From Marine Group II euryarchaeote MED-G33 (GTDB lineage Archaea; Thermoplasmatota; Poseidoniia; Poseidoniales; Thalassarchaeaceae): a stretch of 18,710 nt of DNA. The stretch lies in NCBI GenBank assembly GCA_949538655.1, contig CATISE010000169.1, positions 1 to 18,710 of the forward strand, read 5' to 3'. Shown here piece after piece: positions 1 through 9,230 of the stretch. Position 1 is the first letter of the stretch, and every line of letters begins with the position of its first letter. Under the pieces are notes generated by a model. It ran no database searches. It worked only from the letters and a program-made list of their open reading frames with translations, and was not told the origin of the DNA. Made by a program: the position numbers and the translations under genes.

Positions 1-53
1 ATTGGTTTCCGACAATGAGAAGGGTGAAGACGAAACATTCGAAGATGTGGATT

Positions 54-122
54 GGGAGTGATATTATGGAAAGCATTACACAATTAAGTAAAACCGACAG
101 CAGCAAACAACGAGGGACACTT
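54..122 (+). promoter_or_regulatory. Two competing start signals for the giant surface protein
   Basis: GGGAGTGAT at 54-62 lies just upstream of an ATG at 66, and GAGGGA at 112-117 lies 5-7 nt upstream of the ATG at 123. Both resemble the archaeal GGAGGTGAT ribosome-binding site. I favour 123 because it puts only four residues before the hydrophobic core of the signal peptide. The start at 66 would give a 23-residue polar n-region, which is possible but less usual. Confidence 0.4.
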
Positions 123-3100
123 ATGCAGAGCAGAGCAATCCTACTGATGGCCATCATGGTCTTGGCGTCATTATCGCCATTGGCAGCAACCGAATTAGAT
201 GCGAGCGTTGATTCAGACGACACGTCTGGACGAACAGGAACCATATCTCACATCCAATATTTCGGAACATGGACAGGACAGAATGCATTGGTAAACCAGA
301 CAGCAGCCACTCCAATCAGCCCAATGACAATTCCATTGAGCGCCACTCCTGACGGTTATTCAATTTCGAGTGACACTGTTGTTCCGCCAGGAACCAATTC
401 GCAAGATTGGTGGACGATGAACGATGTCTCATTTACAGACATAGGATCGGGAGCTAACAATCCAATCTACCTCAACGGTAACACAAATTGGATCCCTCAA
501 GGTAAGGCGTATGGCGCCGTCGAATTGGGTGGCTCTTCGGGCGATTATATCAATTCAACATCTTGTGCGTACCACACCGCCGCACAGGGGAACGGACAAG
601 GTATTGCTGGTTGGTTTAAGCCCACCTCTCTCGGTGGTCAATTGTTCAGCCGAACATTTGATCGAACCGATAGTCACGGAGGGTTTGATGGCCTCAACCT
701 AAGCATTACTGAAGACGGCTATATTCAAGCAAAGATGTACTGGGCAAGTCAAAATGAAACAGACACAGCTATGGGTTGGACGTTCAACGTTACCACAGCA
801 AATATGCAGACACCTATTGAAGAAGGGGAGTGGAATTTCATCACCGTGCAGTATTGGAGACACAGCTGGAACTTCTTGATGAGGGTATACGTAGACAACG
901 GAACAAGCACCAGTCTTAGCAATCAGGTCTACAGCTCTGGATCCTCGTTAACACCTTCCACCTCTCATATGATGACATGGGGTAACTCCGAATGCCGATT
1001 TGGACAAGGGTTTGACGGGGCAATCGATGAGTTACGCGTTTTCAGCAACATGGCTCCATGGAGCAATGACCAAGCCTATTCAGACTGGAAGACTGCAGGC
1101 CCAACCCCTCTTCCAACCGGACTATCCTTCGATCATGATACAGGAGTAATTGATGGCACCCCTCAAATCCCATGGGCTCCAACCGATTACAACATATCAG
1201 TCATGTCAGGGGATAGTAGTGTATACACAACCTTGACACTCGAGGTCGTCGAACCGGATCTACCTTCGATTACATATGGTTCCAACGACAACTTCTACCT
1301 CACTACTGGGGACGAGGAATCAATCTCACCACCACCAAACATGGGTGGAAGCGATGCCTTCTGGACATTGACAGCAGGACACCCAAATTACACGGGCCAA
1401 GTGGACGTCGATGCATCGACAACATGTGCATTGGATGATGAAGGGAAATTGTATTGCTGGGGTAAGAACGAAGATGCGAAACTTTTGGATTCAACCAAAG
1501 GGAAGAACTACTGGGTCACAAATCCCACTTTGCATCCCGATGCAGATGCTGCAAATTTGAGATTCACCAAAATCTCTGCAGAAAACAATGGACTATGTGG
1601 TATCCTTACCAATGGAACGTTATGGTGCTGGGGCGATGATAATGGAAATGGTTGGCTTGGACTAGGGTCGGACACCTATTATCAAAGTCCAGAACAAGTG
1701 TTGTTTGATCCTGAATTGAATCCTTATGCGAGTACAGGCGTAACTCAAGGCTCCTACTCCACCACTGGTTGTGCAGATATCAATCCATCATCAGGGTACG
1801 GTTTTGAATCGTTTGAGAACACATCCAACGTCGCATGGGAAGAGAACATTATTGATGGTTCAGGTAATCCAACAGGAAGTGATGGCAACTGGTCTTACAC
1901 CAACACCAGTGTACACTCAAACCTGAACACTTTGCATGGTGATTATGTCTTAGGTTCAGCCTCAAGTAACCAGGGATCATGGGATTCAGAGGCTTCACAC
2001 ACAATTATCCAAAATGAAGAATCTCTAATCGAGATGAATATTACAACATCTTCGGGACTGCTCAGCTTTTGCACAATGCTTTCAGCAGATTACTACTCGT
2101 ATGATTATATCTACATCTATCTTGATGGCACTCAGATCCATTACCGACAGTCAGCATACACAAGCTATGAACGTAGCAACTACTGGAAATCGATTTCCAT
2201 ACCTGTAACATCTGGCGACCATCAACTGGTTATCAAGTATGACAAGAATTCCCCCACTTCAACAAATTATGGCTTTGATCGAGTATTCATTGACGCACTA
2301 AAGTGGCCATTGCCAACACCGGCAGTCAATTGGACAGAACCCACAGTTACCGATTTTGCGTGGAACCACGACACGGCTTGTGCCATTGCAGACTCAGATG
2401 TATACTGCTGGGGAGAGAACGGGCACGGTCAATTGGGGAATGGCGACACCACTGATCGCCTCCGACCCACAAAGGTCTCAACACCTGCTGGCGCCTCATT
2501 CTCAGCTGTTGACGTCGGGGCAGCCCATACATGCGCCCTGACCGATACAGGAACCGTTTGGTGCTGGGGATACAATGGCTACTACCAATTGGGCCTCTCA
2601 AATAGCACGGATCAATCCATACCTACGCAGGTGGATTTCGGTACGAACTTGACAGTCTCAAGTATCGATTTGGGGCCGAACAGCGTATGTGCGATCGGCA
2701 CCAACACAGACACCACAACTGAGCAATTGTGGTGCTGGGGTCAGAACAACAATCTCCAAACCAAAGTTGGCACATCCACTTCTAACGTATGGGCAACAGA
2801 CGGATTGGTTTACGAATCAGCCTCAACAGGTTCTGTTCCAGAGCACGTGGAGACCGACAACGCCCAAACCTGCACACTGTTCAGCAATTCGACAGTACAG
2901 TGCATGGGACTGCAATACATAACAGAAAGCGGTGGGACCAGTTCAGATCGGACTTGGGCAATGGATGAGTTTAGCGACGTCACATCTCTATCAGCAGGAG
3001 ACTCAAATTCCCACGGAATGTGTGTGATGGTTGAGAACAACAAGGCACTATTCTGTTGGGGTAAGAACGACAAGCACCAAATGGCTCGAGGATATACTAG

Positions 3101-5171
3101 CACGATTGCTACGCCAGATGCCGTATTCGGCCTCATTGCAGGTCGTGACAATGCGGTTCTCGCCCCTGGTCTAACATTCAACAATTCGAATGGAATGATT
3201 ACCGGTACACCCACAACAGAAAACCAAGATCCTGTGGAATTGAATATCTATGCTTGCAACGGTCGTGGTTGCGATTCAACTTTGTTCAATTATTCGATTT
3301 GGGATCGCCCAGAAGTAGGTCTCATCAACATTGAGAGCGATTATCTTGATCTTTCAGTATCACCTGCTGAGATTTACAAGGGCCGACCAGTCAACCTCAG
3401 CATCGATGTTACGAGCGACCGGTCAATCTCGAATTACACATGGTACAGTGAGCACATCAACGGTCTGAGTTATTCAGACATGTTCCCGAACTCACCATCG
3501 ATAGTTACCGATCAATTACCGGTCGGTCTGCAAGTGATATTCTTCTCTGCAACCGATGACATCGGCGGCACATCAACTTCAGCAGATGGTTGGGTAATCG
3601 TCGAAGTATTGGAGTCGGATGATGACAATGATCAGGTCCCTGTATGGAATGACCTCTGTCCCCTTGAGAACGCTCTAGGCTATGATGACTATACTGGAAA
3701 CGGATCATCGACACCAGTCTCAGATGGCTGTATCGATAATCGAGATGATGACCCATATTACGATCCCGATGATTCCTGTCCTAATGAGTACGCCGCGGCA
3801 GAATACGATTTGTATATTGGCGAAGGAGACAGTGGAAACGCAGGAGCAGATGGTTGTATTGACGACACAGATCGCGACACCATCCTCGAGAATGTGGATG
3901 TGTGTCTAGATACACCATTCGCTGAGCGCTTCTATGTCAACCCAGACGGTTGCGGACCATCGGAGAGAGACACAGATGGGGACGGCTACAAGGACAACGT
4001 GGATTCCTGTCCAGGAACTCCGATGGGAGAATCCGTTGATGAGTTTGGTTGTGGTGCATCACAGGTTGATTCCGATGGAGACGGTGTCTATGATAGCGCA
4101 GACGTTTGTCCAGAGTCACCATTGGGTGCGACGGTTGACGTCGATGGTTGTGCAGCTTCTGAGAAGGACAGTGACGGCGACGAAATCAATGACGAGGTCG
4201 ATGTTTGTGACACGACACCACCCGAAATGTGGAACCAGACAAATGAAGTTGGATGTGCACCTGATGACTTGGTCACAGATGACAATGACCAAGATGGTGT
4301 GGCTGATATTTTCGACACCTGTCCAATGACCCCACTTGGAGACGTTGTAGATTACAGTGGGTGCGGATTAACTCAGAAGGATACTGACAACGACGGAATT
4401 ACAGATGACTTAGATCAGTGCCCTGATACACCTGGTTACGATACTCCAACCGTTGACTCGGATGGCTGTGGAGAAACGCAACGGGATTCCGATGCTGACG
4501 GCGTTATTGACTCCGTAGATCAATGTCTTAACACACCGACAAGTGTTGAAGTTGACACATTCGGTTGTCAAGCAGGACTTTCTGATGCAGACCAGGATTC
4601 AATTGTAGACATCATCGATGCATGTCCAAATACGACAGGCGATCAACCAGTCAATCTGAATGGTTGTGCGCCATACCAACTCGATTCCGATGGTGATGGA
4701 ATTACCAACGATTTGGACTCATGTCCAACCACCCCGGCTGGGCAACCCATCACGACCAACGGTTGTGCTGAGGATCCTGATGTATACGATCCGGTAGCCG
4801 AAGACGATGATGGCGATGGTATTCTCAATGAAAACGATGAATGTCCAAACACCCCATTGACCGCCAAGGTCATTGACAATACCGGCTGCGAAGTGAAAAC
4901 CGGAAGTAGTTCACAACAAGTATCCACATGGGCATTCGGATTCACTTTCCTGATTCTACTCGTCATCGCAATCATCTCAGTGATCGTCTTGCGCCGAAGA
5001 AAGGAACAAGAATCCATTTGGGGCCGAGAAGAAATCGGGGACGCTTTGTTCGACACCATTGACCACGATGGAGACGGGGTTATTTCGGACGAAGAGTGGG
5101 AGATTTACAGGAAGATTAGAGATTCCAAGAAAACCTCAGACATAGAGGAAGATGCAGATCTATTCGATTGA
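123..5171 (+). CDS. Giant surface protein: LamG-like, RCC1-like propeller, TSP3 stalk, membrane helix, EF-hand
   Basis: Predicted secreted, membrane-anchored adhesin or polymer-binding protein (1682 aa from this start). Residues 1-25 form a signal peptide (MQSRAILLMAIMVLASL). Then follow a LamG/concanavalin-like region (about 110-315, ending in GAIDELRVF), a putative Ig-like He_PIG segment (about 329-376, GVIDGTPQ), and RCC1-like blades with paired cysteines and CWG motifs (from about 430). The blades are interrupted at about 558-733 by a jelly-roll-like domain (YDYIYIYLDG) and resume at 743-990. A second He_PIG (about 1013-1060), a PKD-like segment (1075-1165) and twelve TSP3-like units (1167-1590) follow. 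A membrane helix lies at about 1600-1623, then RRRK and a cytoplasmic EF-hand loop (DHDGDGVISDEE). Topology is outside, stalk, anchor, calcium sensor inside. ATGs at 66 and 15 are in frame; 66 also has a good RBS. Ligand unknown; the function is inferred from domains only. Confidence 0.85.
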   Translation: MQSRAILLMAIMVLASLSPLAATELDASVDSDDTSGRTGTISHIQYFGTWTGQNALVNQTAATPISPMTIPLSATPDGYSISSDTVVPPGTNSQDWWTMNDVSFTDIGSGANNPIYLNGNTNWIPQGKAYGAVELGGSSGDYINSTSCAYHTAAQGNGQGIAGWFKPTSLGGQLFSRTFDRTDSHGGFDGLNLSITEDGYIQAKMYWASQNETDTAMGWTFNVTTANMQTPIEEGEWNFITVQYWRHSWNFLMRVYVDNGTSTSLSNQVYSSGSSLTPSTSHMMTWGNSECRFGQGFDGAIDELRVFSNMAPWSNDQAYSDWKTAGPTPLPTGLSFDHDTGVIDGTPQIPWAPTDYNISVMSGDSSVYTTLTLEVVEPDLPSITYGSNDNFYLTTGDEESISPPPNMGGSDAFWTLTAGHPNYTGQVDVDASTTCALDDEGKLYCWGKNEDAKLLDSTKGKNYWVTNPTLHPDADAANLRFTKISAENNGLCGILTNGTLWCWGDDNGNGWLGLGSDTYYQSPEQVLFDPELNPYASTGVTQGSYSTTGCADINPSSGYGFESFENTSNVAWEENIIDGSGNPTGSDGNWSYTNTSVHSNLNTLHGDYVLGSASSNQGSWDSEASHTIIQNEESLIEMNITTSSGLLSFCTMLSADYYSYDYIYIYLDGTQIHYRQSAYTSYERSNYWKSISIPVTSGDHQLVIKYDKNSPTSTNYGFDRVFIDALKWPLPTPAVNWTEPTVTDFAWNHDTACAIADSDVYCWGENGHGQLGNGDTTDRLRPTKVSTPAGASFSAVDVGAAHTCALTDTGTVWCWGYNGYYQLGLSNSTDQSIPTQVDFGTNLTVSSIDLGPNSVCAIGTNTDTTTEQLWCWGQNNNLQTKVGTSTSNVWATDGLVYESASTGSVPEHVETDNAQTCTLFSNSTVQCMGLQYITESGGTSSDRTWAMDEFSDVTSLSAGDSNSHGMCVMVENNKALFCWGKNDKHQMARGYTSTIATPDAVFGLIAGRDNAVLAPGLTFNNSNGMITGTPTTENQDPVELNIYACNGRGCDSTLFNYSIWDRPEVGLINIESDYLDLSVSPAEIYKGRPVNLSIDVTSDRSISNYTWYSEHINGLSYSDMFPNSPSIVTDQLPVGLQVIFFSATDDIGGTSTSADGWVIVEVLESDDDNDQVPVWNDLCPLENALGYDDYTGNGSSTPVSDGCIDNRDDDPYYDPDDSCPNEYAAAEYDLYIGEGDSGNAGADGCIDDTDRDTILENVDVCLDTPFAERFYVNPDGCGPSERDTDGDGYKDNVDSCPGTPMGESVDEFGCGASQVDSDGDGVYDSADVCPESPLGATVDVDGCAASEKDSDGDEINDEVDVCDTTPPEMWNQTNEVGCAPDDLVTDDNDQDGVADIFDTCPMTPLGDVVDYSGCGLTQKDTDNDGITDDLDQCPDTPGYDTPTVDSDGCGETQRDSDADGVIDSVDQCLNTPTSVEVDTFGCQAGLSDADQDSIVDIIDACPNTTGDQPVNLNGCAPYQLDSDGDGITNDLDSCPTTPAGQPITTNGCAEDPDVYDPVAEDDDGDGILNENDECPNTPLTAKVIDNTGCEVKTGSSSQQVSTWAFGFTFLILLVIAIISVIVLRRRKEQESIWGREEIGDALFDTIDHDGDGVISDEEWEIYRKIRDSKKTSDIEEDADLFD
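3619..4890 (+). repeat. Twelve TSP3-like calcium-binding units in coding sequence
   Basis: Units of about 33-42 residues follow the pattern DxDGDGxxDxxDxCPxTPxGxxVDxxGC. Each pairs an Asp-rich calcium loop with a CP and a GC cysteine. The first two units are the least regular, and the last (CPNTPLTAKV...GC) directly precedes the membrane helix. In thrombospondin-type repeats such loops bind calcium and stiffen a stalk; here they would hold the propeller away from the cell surface. Confidence 0.85.
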
Positions 5172-5180
5172 ATGAACAGA

Positions 5181-8100
5181 TCACTCTTCTTCTCGAAGAG
5201 CATCGATAATCTTGGCTTTGGTTCCACTATGGGACACACCGCGCTCCTTAGCGAGGGCGACAAGCTCAGCCTTTTTCATTCGGTTGAGGAATGCAATCGA
5301 GGGTCTTGAAGTCGGCCAACCTGAAGGTTCGTTCAGAGTGAATTCTTTCTCATCCACTTCGGCTACATCTTTGGTTGGCTCAGTATCTTCAATGCGCTTT
5401 ACCCACATCTCAAGATAGTGTTCAGGACTGAATCTACCGGCGTCAATATGCCGTTCCATTCTGCCAACCGCTTCCTTTGTTGTGAGGCCCAGAGCCACGG
5501 CTTTGGCAAAAACACGGGACAATTCTTTCTTGGTTTGATCAGAATCATCCACAGCTTCCTCTCCAAAGTCATCGCGCTTGGCTCGAATATCATCCTGAAT
5601 GTCATCATGCTGCTGTGCGGTAATCACTTTCGCGATAAACAAGTCTGCGGCCTGCCCTGAAACCCTGCTCAGCAACAGCGGGTTGTCTGCAGCACCAATC
5701 ATCTCTCGAAGCCGTCTCTCAGCATCCGCCCGACCCTGTCTGACATACACAACCAACCCAATGGCGAAAAGAATCAGCAAGGGAATGAGTACAATCCCCA
5801 TTGCAACTAGATCCCCCTCTAGGAATTTCTCAAAGAAAGGTTTGGATGGTGCGGCGACCCGATCAATGCACCCATCACCATTGCTATCTGAGATATTGTT
5901 CACGGCCTCTAACGGACAGTTATCCGCAGAGTCTTCAATCCCATCACCATCGTCATCCCCATCCTCACTAATGTCACGACATCCATCTCCGTCGTCATCA
6001 GTGAAGTCATCTGAGGTCCACCCCGTATCTCCCAATGGGCACAAATCAAGTGTGTCAATCACACCATCTCCGTCATCATCTGCATCTTCCAATGAGTCCT
6101 TGCATCCATCCCCATCTACATCATTGGTTCCGTTTGAAGTCCAGCCCCAATGCATTCCAGTAGGGCACGAATCATCTTCGTCTTCTACGCCATCACCATC
6201 ATCATCGGTATCTTCACCCATGTCATAGCAACCATCATTGTCGTAATCGTTGAAGCTTGTTGGCGCCCAACCGAGGTCGCCCAGCGGACAATCATCTAAT
6301 TCGTCAATTCGTTGGTCTCCATCGTCATTATCATCACAAATATCACCATACAGATCACCATCGTGATTGGCTTGATTCAGATTGGGAATTGAGGGGCAAT
6401 TGTCTTGCCAGTCTGCAATTGTATCTCCATCGTAGTCGATGAGTTGATCACATGCATCGGGTATACCATCATTGTCCACATCAATCGCATCATTGTAACC
6501 AGGGCAGAGATCAAACTCATCCGCCCATCCATCATTATCGGAATCATCTCCGGGCCATGAATTCCATTGCTCACCAATTTCGGCATCACCATCGATAAGA
6601 TTGTGAATTTCGCTTTGATTGTTGGTCCCAAACCAATTCTGACTGATTTGTATTGATGCCCCCGTGACAGAAGGAACATCGATTGCAGTCGAGCCAATTT
6701 GTGTGAATGAATTGTCTTGGAAAGTGACTTGCTGAAGCGTATTGGGTAGTGTTTCTTCAACGATAATCGCAGTTTCAACGCCTGACAAATTATTCCCTGT
6801 CATCGTAACATATCGAACATCTTCAACAAGAATTCCTTGACTTGCATGGATATTTTGTAGAATATTATCTGCGATGTATAGTGTGCTTACATCCTTGATT
6901 GTAACCATGGGTGATTCGCTATTTTCCGAACCACTATTGCTGAATGAATTCCCAGATACTTCCGCCTGGGGGATGAGCCCTGAAGCAGGCACGATATTGA
7001 CAACACCGTCAGAGTCAACAATCGTATTGTCTGTGAATTGCAATGTTGAAATTTGACCGGCACCAGGGTCCAAACCATCAGGCGTTGTACTGAAGGCATA
7101 GGCTCCGCCAAGGTCATTGAAATGATTACCATCAATCGCGATGGTTCCCGACAACCCGGAAGCAATGATTCCTGAACGCTGATTTCCGTTGGCCCCACTT
7201 CCATCCAGAACCATATCTCTAATCGTTAGATCAGAAATTCCACCAGCAGCATCGATTCTGAAAGCAGTATCAGTTGCCCCTTCACCTTGTAGAGTAATGC
7301 GTTCGATTGTGATGTTGTTCATCATGAAATTACTCTGTAGAAGCAAACCTCCAGTGAACGTAGGGTTGCTATTTACCATACCAGAGACTAGCATATTTGC
7401 TTGAATCGTCGTTGGTTGAATGACCAATGTTTCATCGAACAGGCCATCGGATAGGAAGATGCTGTGACCATCCATTTCTGAACCAAGCAATGTGCTCCAT
7501 ACAGCCAACGAAGGGCTTGCAAAGTAAGCGGTAGATTCCCCAACACTGACGGATGGTTGGATGGATGTGTTTTTTCCAATACTCTTCGCAAAGGGAGCCA
7601 GATTTGTTTCGTTAACAGAACTCGTATGCCCAACATTGATCATGAACACATCGACATTTTCGAAATCACCACCGTGCTCATCGAAAACACCTGCATTAGA
7701 TACCTGTAATGCAGCTCCAATCGACATGTTCGCGTATTGATTGTCTCGTAGAGAAATACCACTGAGATAATCCCCAGCATACATCGTTGTTTGTTCATGA
7801 GTGAAGACACCCATTCCAGGAACATCAAGACCCCCTGCACCAGCCCATTTTCCATCATGGATGTCGGAAAACCGGTTATTCTCGATGAGGGCACCACCAT
7901 CGATTTCAGAAGATACCACTTCATGAATTGAAATACCGAGTCCAATCGAATCATTGTAGCCACCAATATCGTAGATATGGTTCCCATGAATGTGCAATCC
8001 ATCGATTGTGTGGAGGATTTGCCCACTCTCGACGGCGTCAGTTAGAATCCCCCACGATGTTGCCCGAATGGCATCCTGCTTCATCGCCATTCCATGAATC

Positions 8101-8603
8101 AGATTATCTGAAATTTCAATGTTGGAGAGATCGTTTGATCCCCCAGCAATGTAAATCCCACATCTTGTATATTCATCACCATGGATGTCGAACCCTGAAA
8201 TCACCACATCACTACTGAAAATGAGGATTTTATTGTTCGCACCACGCAAATCGATGACACTCTCTGAGGCATCACCAGATGTTCGTTGCAGTGCACTATT
8301 CCCATCCTGGGCGCCAATCATAGTCAACGGGTGGTGGATTTCGATTGGTGAGGTCACAGGATACGTTCCATTTGCCAAATCAATCGTGTCACCAGACGAG
8401 GATGCAAGGACAGCATCATGAATTGAGCAATAGGGGTTTAAACTACTGCCATCACCTGTATTTGGGCAATTTATAGCATCCACGTAAATCGTGGTTTCAC
8501 CTTCTGCAGAAACACTTGGGAATAGTAAAACGGTAGGGGTGATGAAGGCACAAACGAGAATCATCACGAGGAGACGCGTAATTCCCTCGTCCCTTGCAGG
8601 CAT
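5181..8603 (-). CDS. Surface beta-helix protein with Asp-rich stalk, membrane helix and cytoplasmic SAP motif
   Basis: A 1140-aa exported protein. Residues 1-33 are a signal peptide (MPARDEGITRLLVMILV to VSA). Residues 38-80 read YVDAINCPNTGDGSSLNPYCSI...GDTIDLANGTY, the entry of pectate-lyase-like/DUF1565 beta-helices. Repeated I-x-G/D-N-x-F/I turns (ISDNLIHGM, IEGNxF-like IENNRFSDI, FTDNTIVDS, ISQNWFGTN) run to about residue 680. An Asp-rich stalk (about 687-915) and a membrane helix (about 929-953, VLIPLLILFAIGLVVYV) follow. The cytoplasmic tail has a SHOCT-like helical stretch and ends in a SAP motif (about 1107-1140, MKKAELVALAKERGVSHSG), usually a nucleic-acid-binding helix pair. Family knowledge suggests polysaccharide binding or lysis outside; no catalytic residues can be assigned. 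An upstream in-frame ATG at 8672 would overlap the mobA end and adds a poor N-terminus; 8603 has a TATA-like box at -29 to -25. Confidence 0.85.
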   Translation of the reverse strand: MPARDEGITRLLVMILVCAFITPTVLLFPSVSAEGETTIYVDAINCPNTGDGSSLNPYCSIHDAVLASSSGDTIDLANGTYPVTSPIEIHHPLTMIGAQDGNSALQRTSGDASESVIDLRGANNKILIFSSDVVISGFDIHGDEYTRCGIYIAGGSNDLSNIEISDNLIHGMAMKQDAIRATSWGILTDAVESGQILHTIDGLHIHGNHIYDIGGYNDSIGLGISIHEVVSSEIDGGALIENNRFSDIHDGKWAGAGGLDVPGMGVFTHEQTTMYAGDYLSGISLRDNQYANMSIGAALQVSNAGVFDEHGGDFENVDVFMINVGHTSSVNETNLAPFAKSIGKNTSIQPSVSVGESTAYFASPSLAVWSTLLGSEMDGHSIFLSDGLFDETLVIQPTTIQANMLVSGMVNSNPTFTGGLLLQSNFMMNNITIERITLQGEGATDTAFRIDAAGGISDLTIRDMVLDGSGANGNQRSGIIASGLSGTIAIDGNHFNDLGGAYAFSTTPDGLDPGAGQISTLQFTDNTIVDSDGVVNIVPASGLIPQAEVSGNSFSNSGSENSESPMVTIKDVSTLYIADNILQNIHASQGILVEDVRYVTMTGNNLSGVETAIIVEETLPNTLQQVTFQDNSFTQIGSTAIDVPSVTGASIQISQNWFGTNNQSEIHNLIDGDAEIGEQWNSWPGDDSDNDGWADEFDLCPGYNDAIDVDNDGIPDACDQLIDYDGDTIADWQDNCPSIPNLNQANHDGDLYGDICDDNDDGDQRIDELDDCPLGDLGWAPTSFNDYDNDGCYDMGEDTDDDGDGVEDEDDSCPTGMHWGWTSNGTNDVDGDGCKDSLEDADDDGDGVIDTLDLCPLGDTGWTSDDFTDDDGDGCRDISEDGDDDGDGIEDSADNCPLEAVNNISDSNGDGCIDRVAAPSKPFFEKFLEGDLVAMGIVLIPLLILFAIGLVVYVRQGRADAERRLREMIGAADNPLLLSRVSGQAADLFIAKVITAQQHDDIQDDIRAKRDDFGEEAVDDSDQTKKELSRVFAKAVALGLTTKEAVGRMERHIDAGRFSPEHYLEMWVKRIEDTEPTKDVAEVDEKEFTLNEPSGWPTSRPSIAFLNRMKKAELVALAKERGVSHSGTKAKIIDALREEE
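5900..6300 (-). repeat. About 41-residue CPxGxxGW / DGCxDxxED stalk repeats
   Basis: Three near-regular units of 41-42 residues plus partial ends share the pattern CPxGxxGWxSxxxxDxDxDGCxDxxEDxDDDGDG. Unit starts are CPLGDLGW, CPTGMHWGW and CPLGDTGW, followed by a truncated CPLEA. More ordinary TSP3-type loops (DSDNDGWADEFDLCP, DNDGIPDACD) precede them. The GW and EDxDDDGDG elements set these apart from the CPxTP units of the convergent neighbour. Confidence 0.8.
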
Positions 8604-8619
8604 ACTGGGGGCGAGGAAC

Positions 8620-8640
8620 CCCCATCGTATAACGATGGGG
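8620..8640 (-). promoter_or_regulatory. Palindrome around a TATA-like box upstream of the beta-helix gene
   Basis: Perfect 9-bp inverted repeat: arms CCCCATCGT and ACGATGGGG around a 3-nt centre. On the minus strand the centre reads TTATA (8632-8628), which is -29 to -25 from the ATG at 8603. That is where an archaeal TATA box would sit if the mRNA is leaderless, and no SD precedes this ATG. The symmetric arms would suit a repressor that blocks TBP. It lies after the mobA stop, so a terminator role is an alternative, but no T-run follows on the minus strand. Confidence 0.45.
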
Positions 8641-8655
8641 AATAATTCAGAACTT

Positions 8656-9222
8656 TCATGAGCCCATATCATTGAGAGAATTCACATTCCGAAAACCCAC
8701 TTTGTCAGAGAATTCAATGATTTGGCACGGGACGCTTCGTAGAATATTCTTCAGTGAAGCGCGCATCTCAGCTCGTTCCAATGCAGCCAGTACAACCTTG
8801 ACTTCTACAAGCGAGAGAAGAGGTTGCAAATGTTCGCCTTTCGGCATCATCACTGGAGCCCCTCCCTCTCTAAGCCGTTCGAACACTTGTGGCCGAACCC
8901 ATGGCATATCGCATGGAGCCAATTGTATCCGCTCAATACCCATTTCAGCACATTCCCGTAAAGCGGATCGCAAGCCCGATTTCGCACTCCTCTGCAAATC
9001 ATTGTCCAAGATGCATCGAACATCTGTTAGGTGTGATAGTGCGCCCATGATTTCTCTTCGTTGAAACCCATCACGAGCAGCCACCAATATGGTCTTGCAA
9101 CCAGCATCCCGTAGTGCATGAGCCACACTGACAATCATGAGGGAACCATCAACAATCATTGTTGCCTTGTTCCTCCCCATACGCTTGGATGCACCACCAG
9201 CGAGAATGAGTGCAGGATGCAT
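8656..9222 (-). CDS. mobA: Molybdenum cofactor guanylyltransferase (MobA)
   Basis: A 188-aa nucleotidyltransferase of the MobA family, which joins GMP from GTP to molybdopterin to make the bis-MGD-type cofactor in the cytoplasm. The N-terminal NTP-binding signature is intact (LAGGASKRMGRNKA, residues 7-20). The metal-binding Asp lies in PCDMPWV (D105), and the typical C-terminal motif is FRNVNSLNDM (177-186). Length matches the family. An SD-like AGGTG sits 5 nt before the ATG and overlaps the preceding gene's TAG stop, so translation is probably coupled. A related MobA-like transferase (MocA type) is possible, but the FxNVN ending favours MobA. No molybdoenzyme gene is in the window. Confidence 0.82.
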   Translation of the reverse strand: MHPALILAGGASKRMGRNKATMIVDGSLMIVSVAHALRDAGCKTILVAARDGFQRREIMGALSHLTDVRCILDNDLQRSAKSGLRSALRECAEMGIERIQLAPCDMPWVRPQVFERLREGGAPVMMPKGEHLQPLLSLVEVKVVLAALERAEMRASLKNILRSVPCQIIEFSDKVGFRNVNSLNDMGS

Positions 9223-9230
9223 TCCAACAC

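Noticed and set aside
3619..4890. CRISPR-like or tandem satellite repeat
   Set aside because: Periodicity is at the protein level (TSP3 units) in an intact frame; DNA copies are divergent and lack spacers.
5599..6228. 209-codon plus-strand ORF opposite the stalk of the beta-helix protein
   Set aside because: Its Ser/Pro/His repeats are the complement of the Asp/Gly repeat codons.
8604..8672. Longer start (ATG 8672) for the beta-helix protein
   Set aside because: Would overlap the mobA end and the palindrome and would put a long atypical segment ahead of a clean signal peptide.
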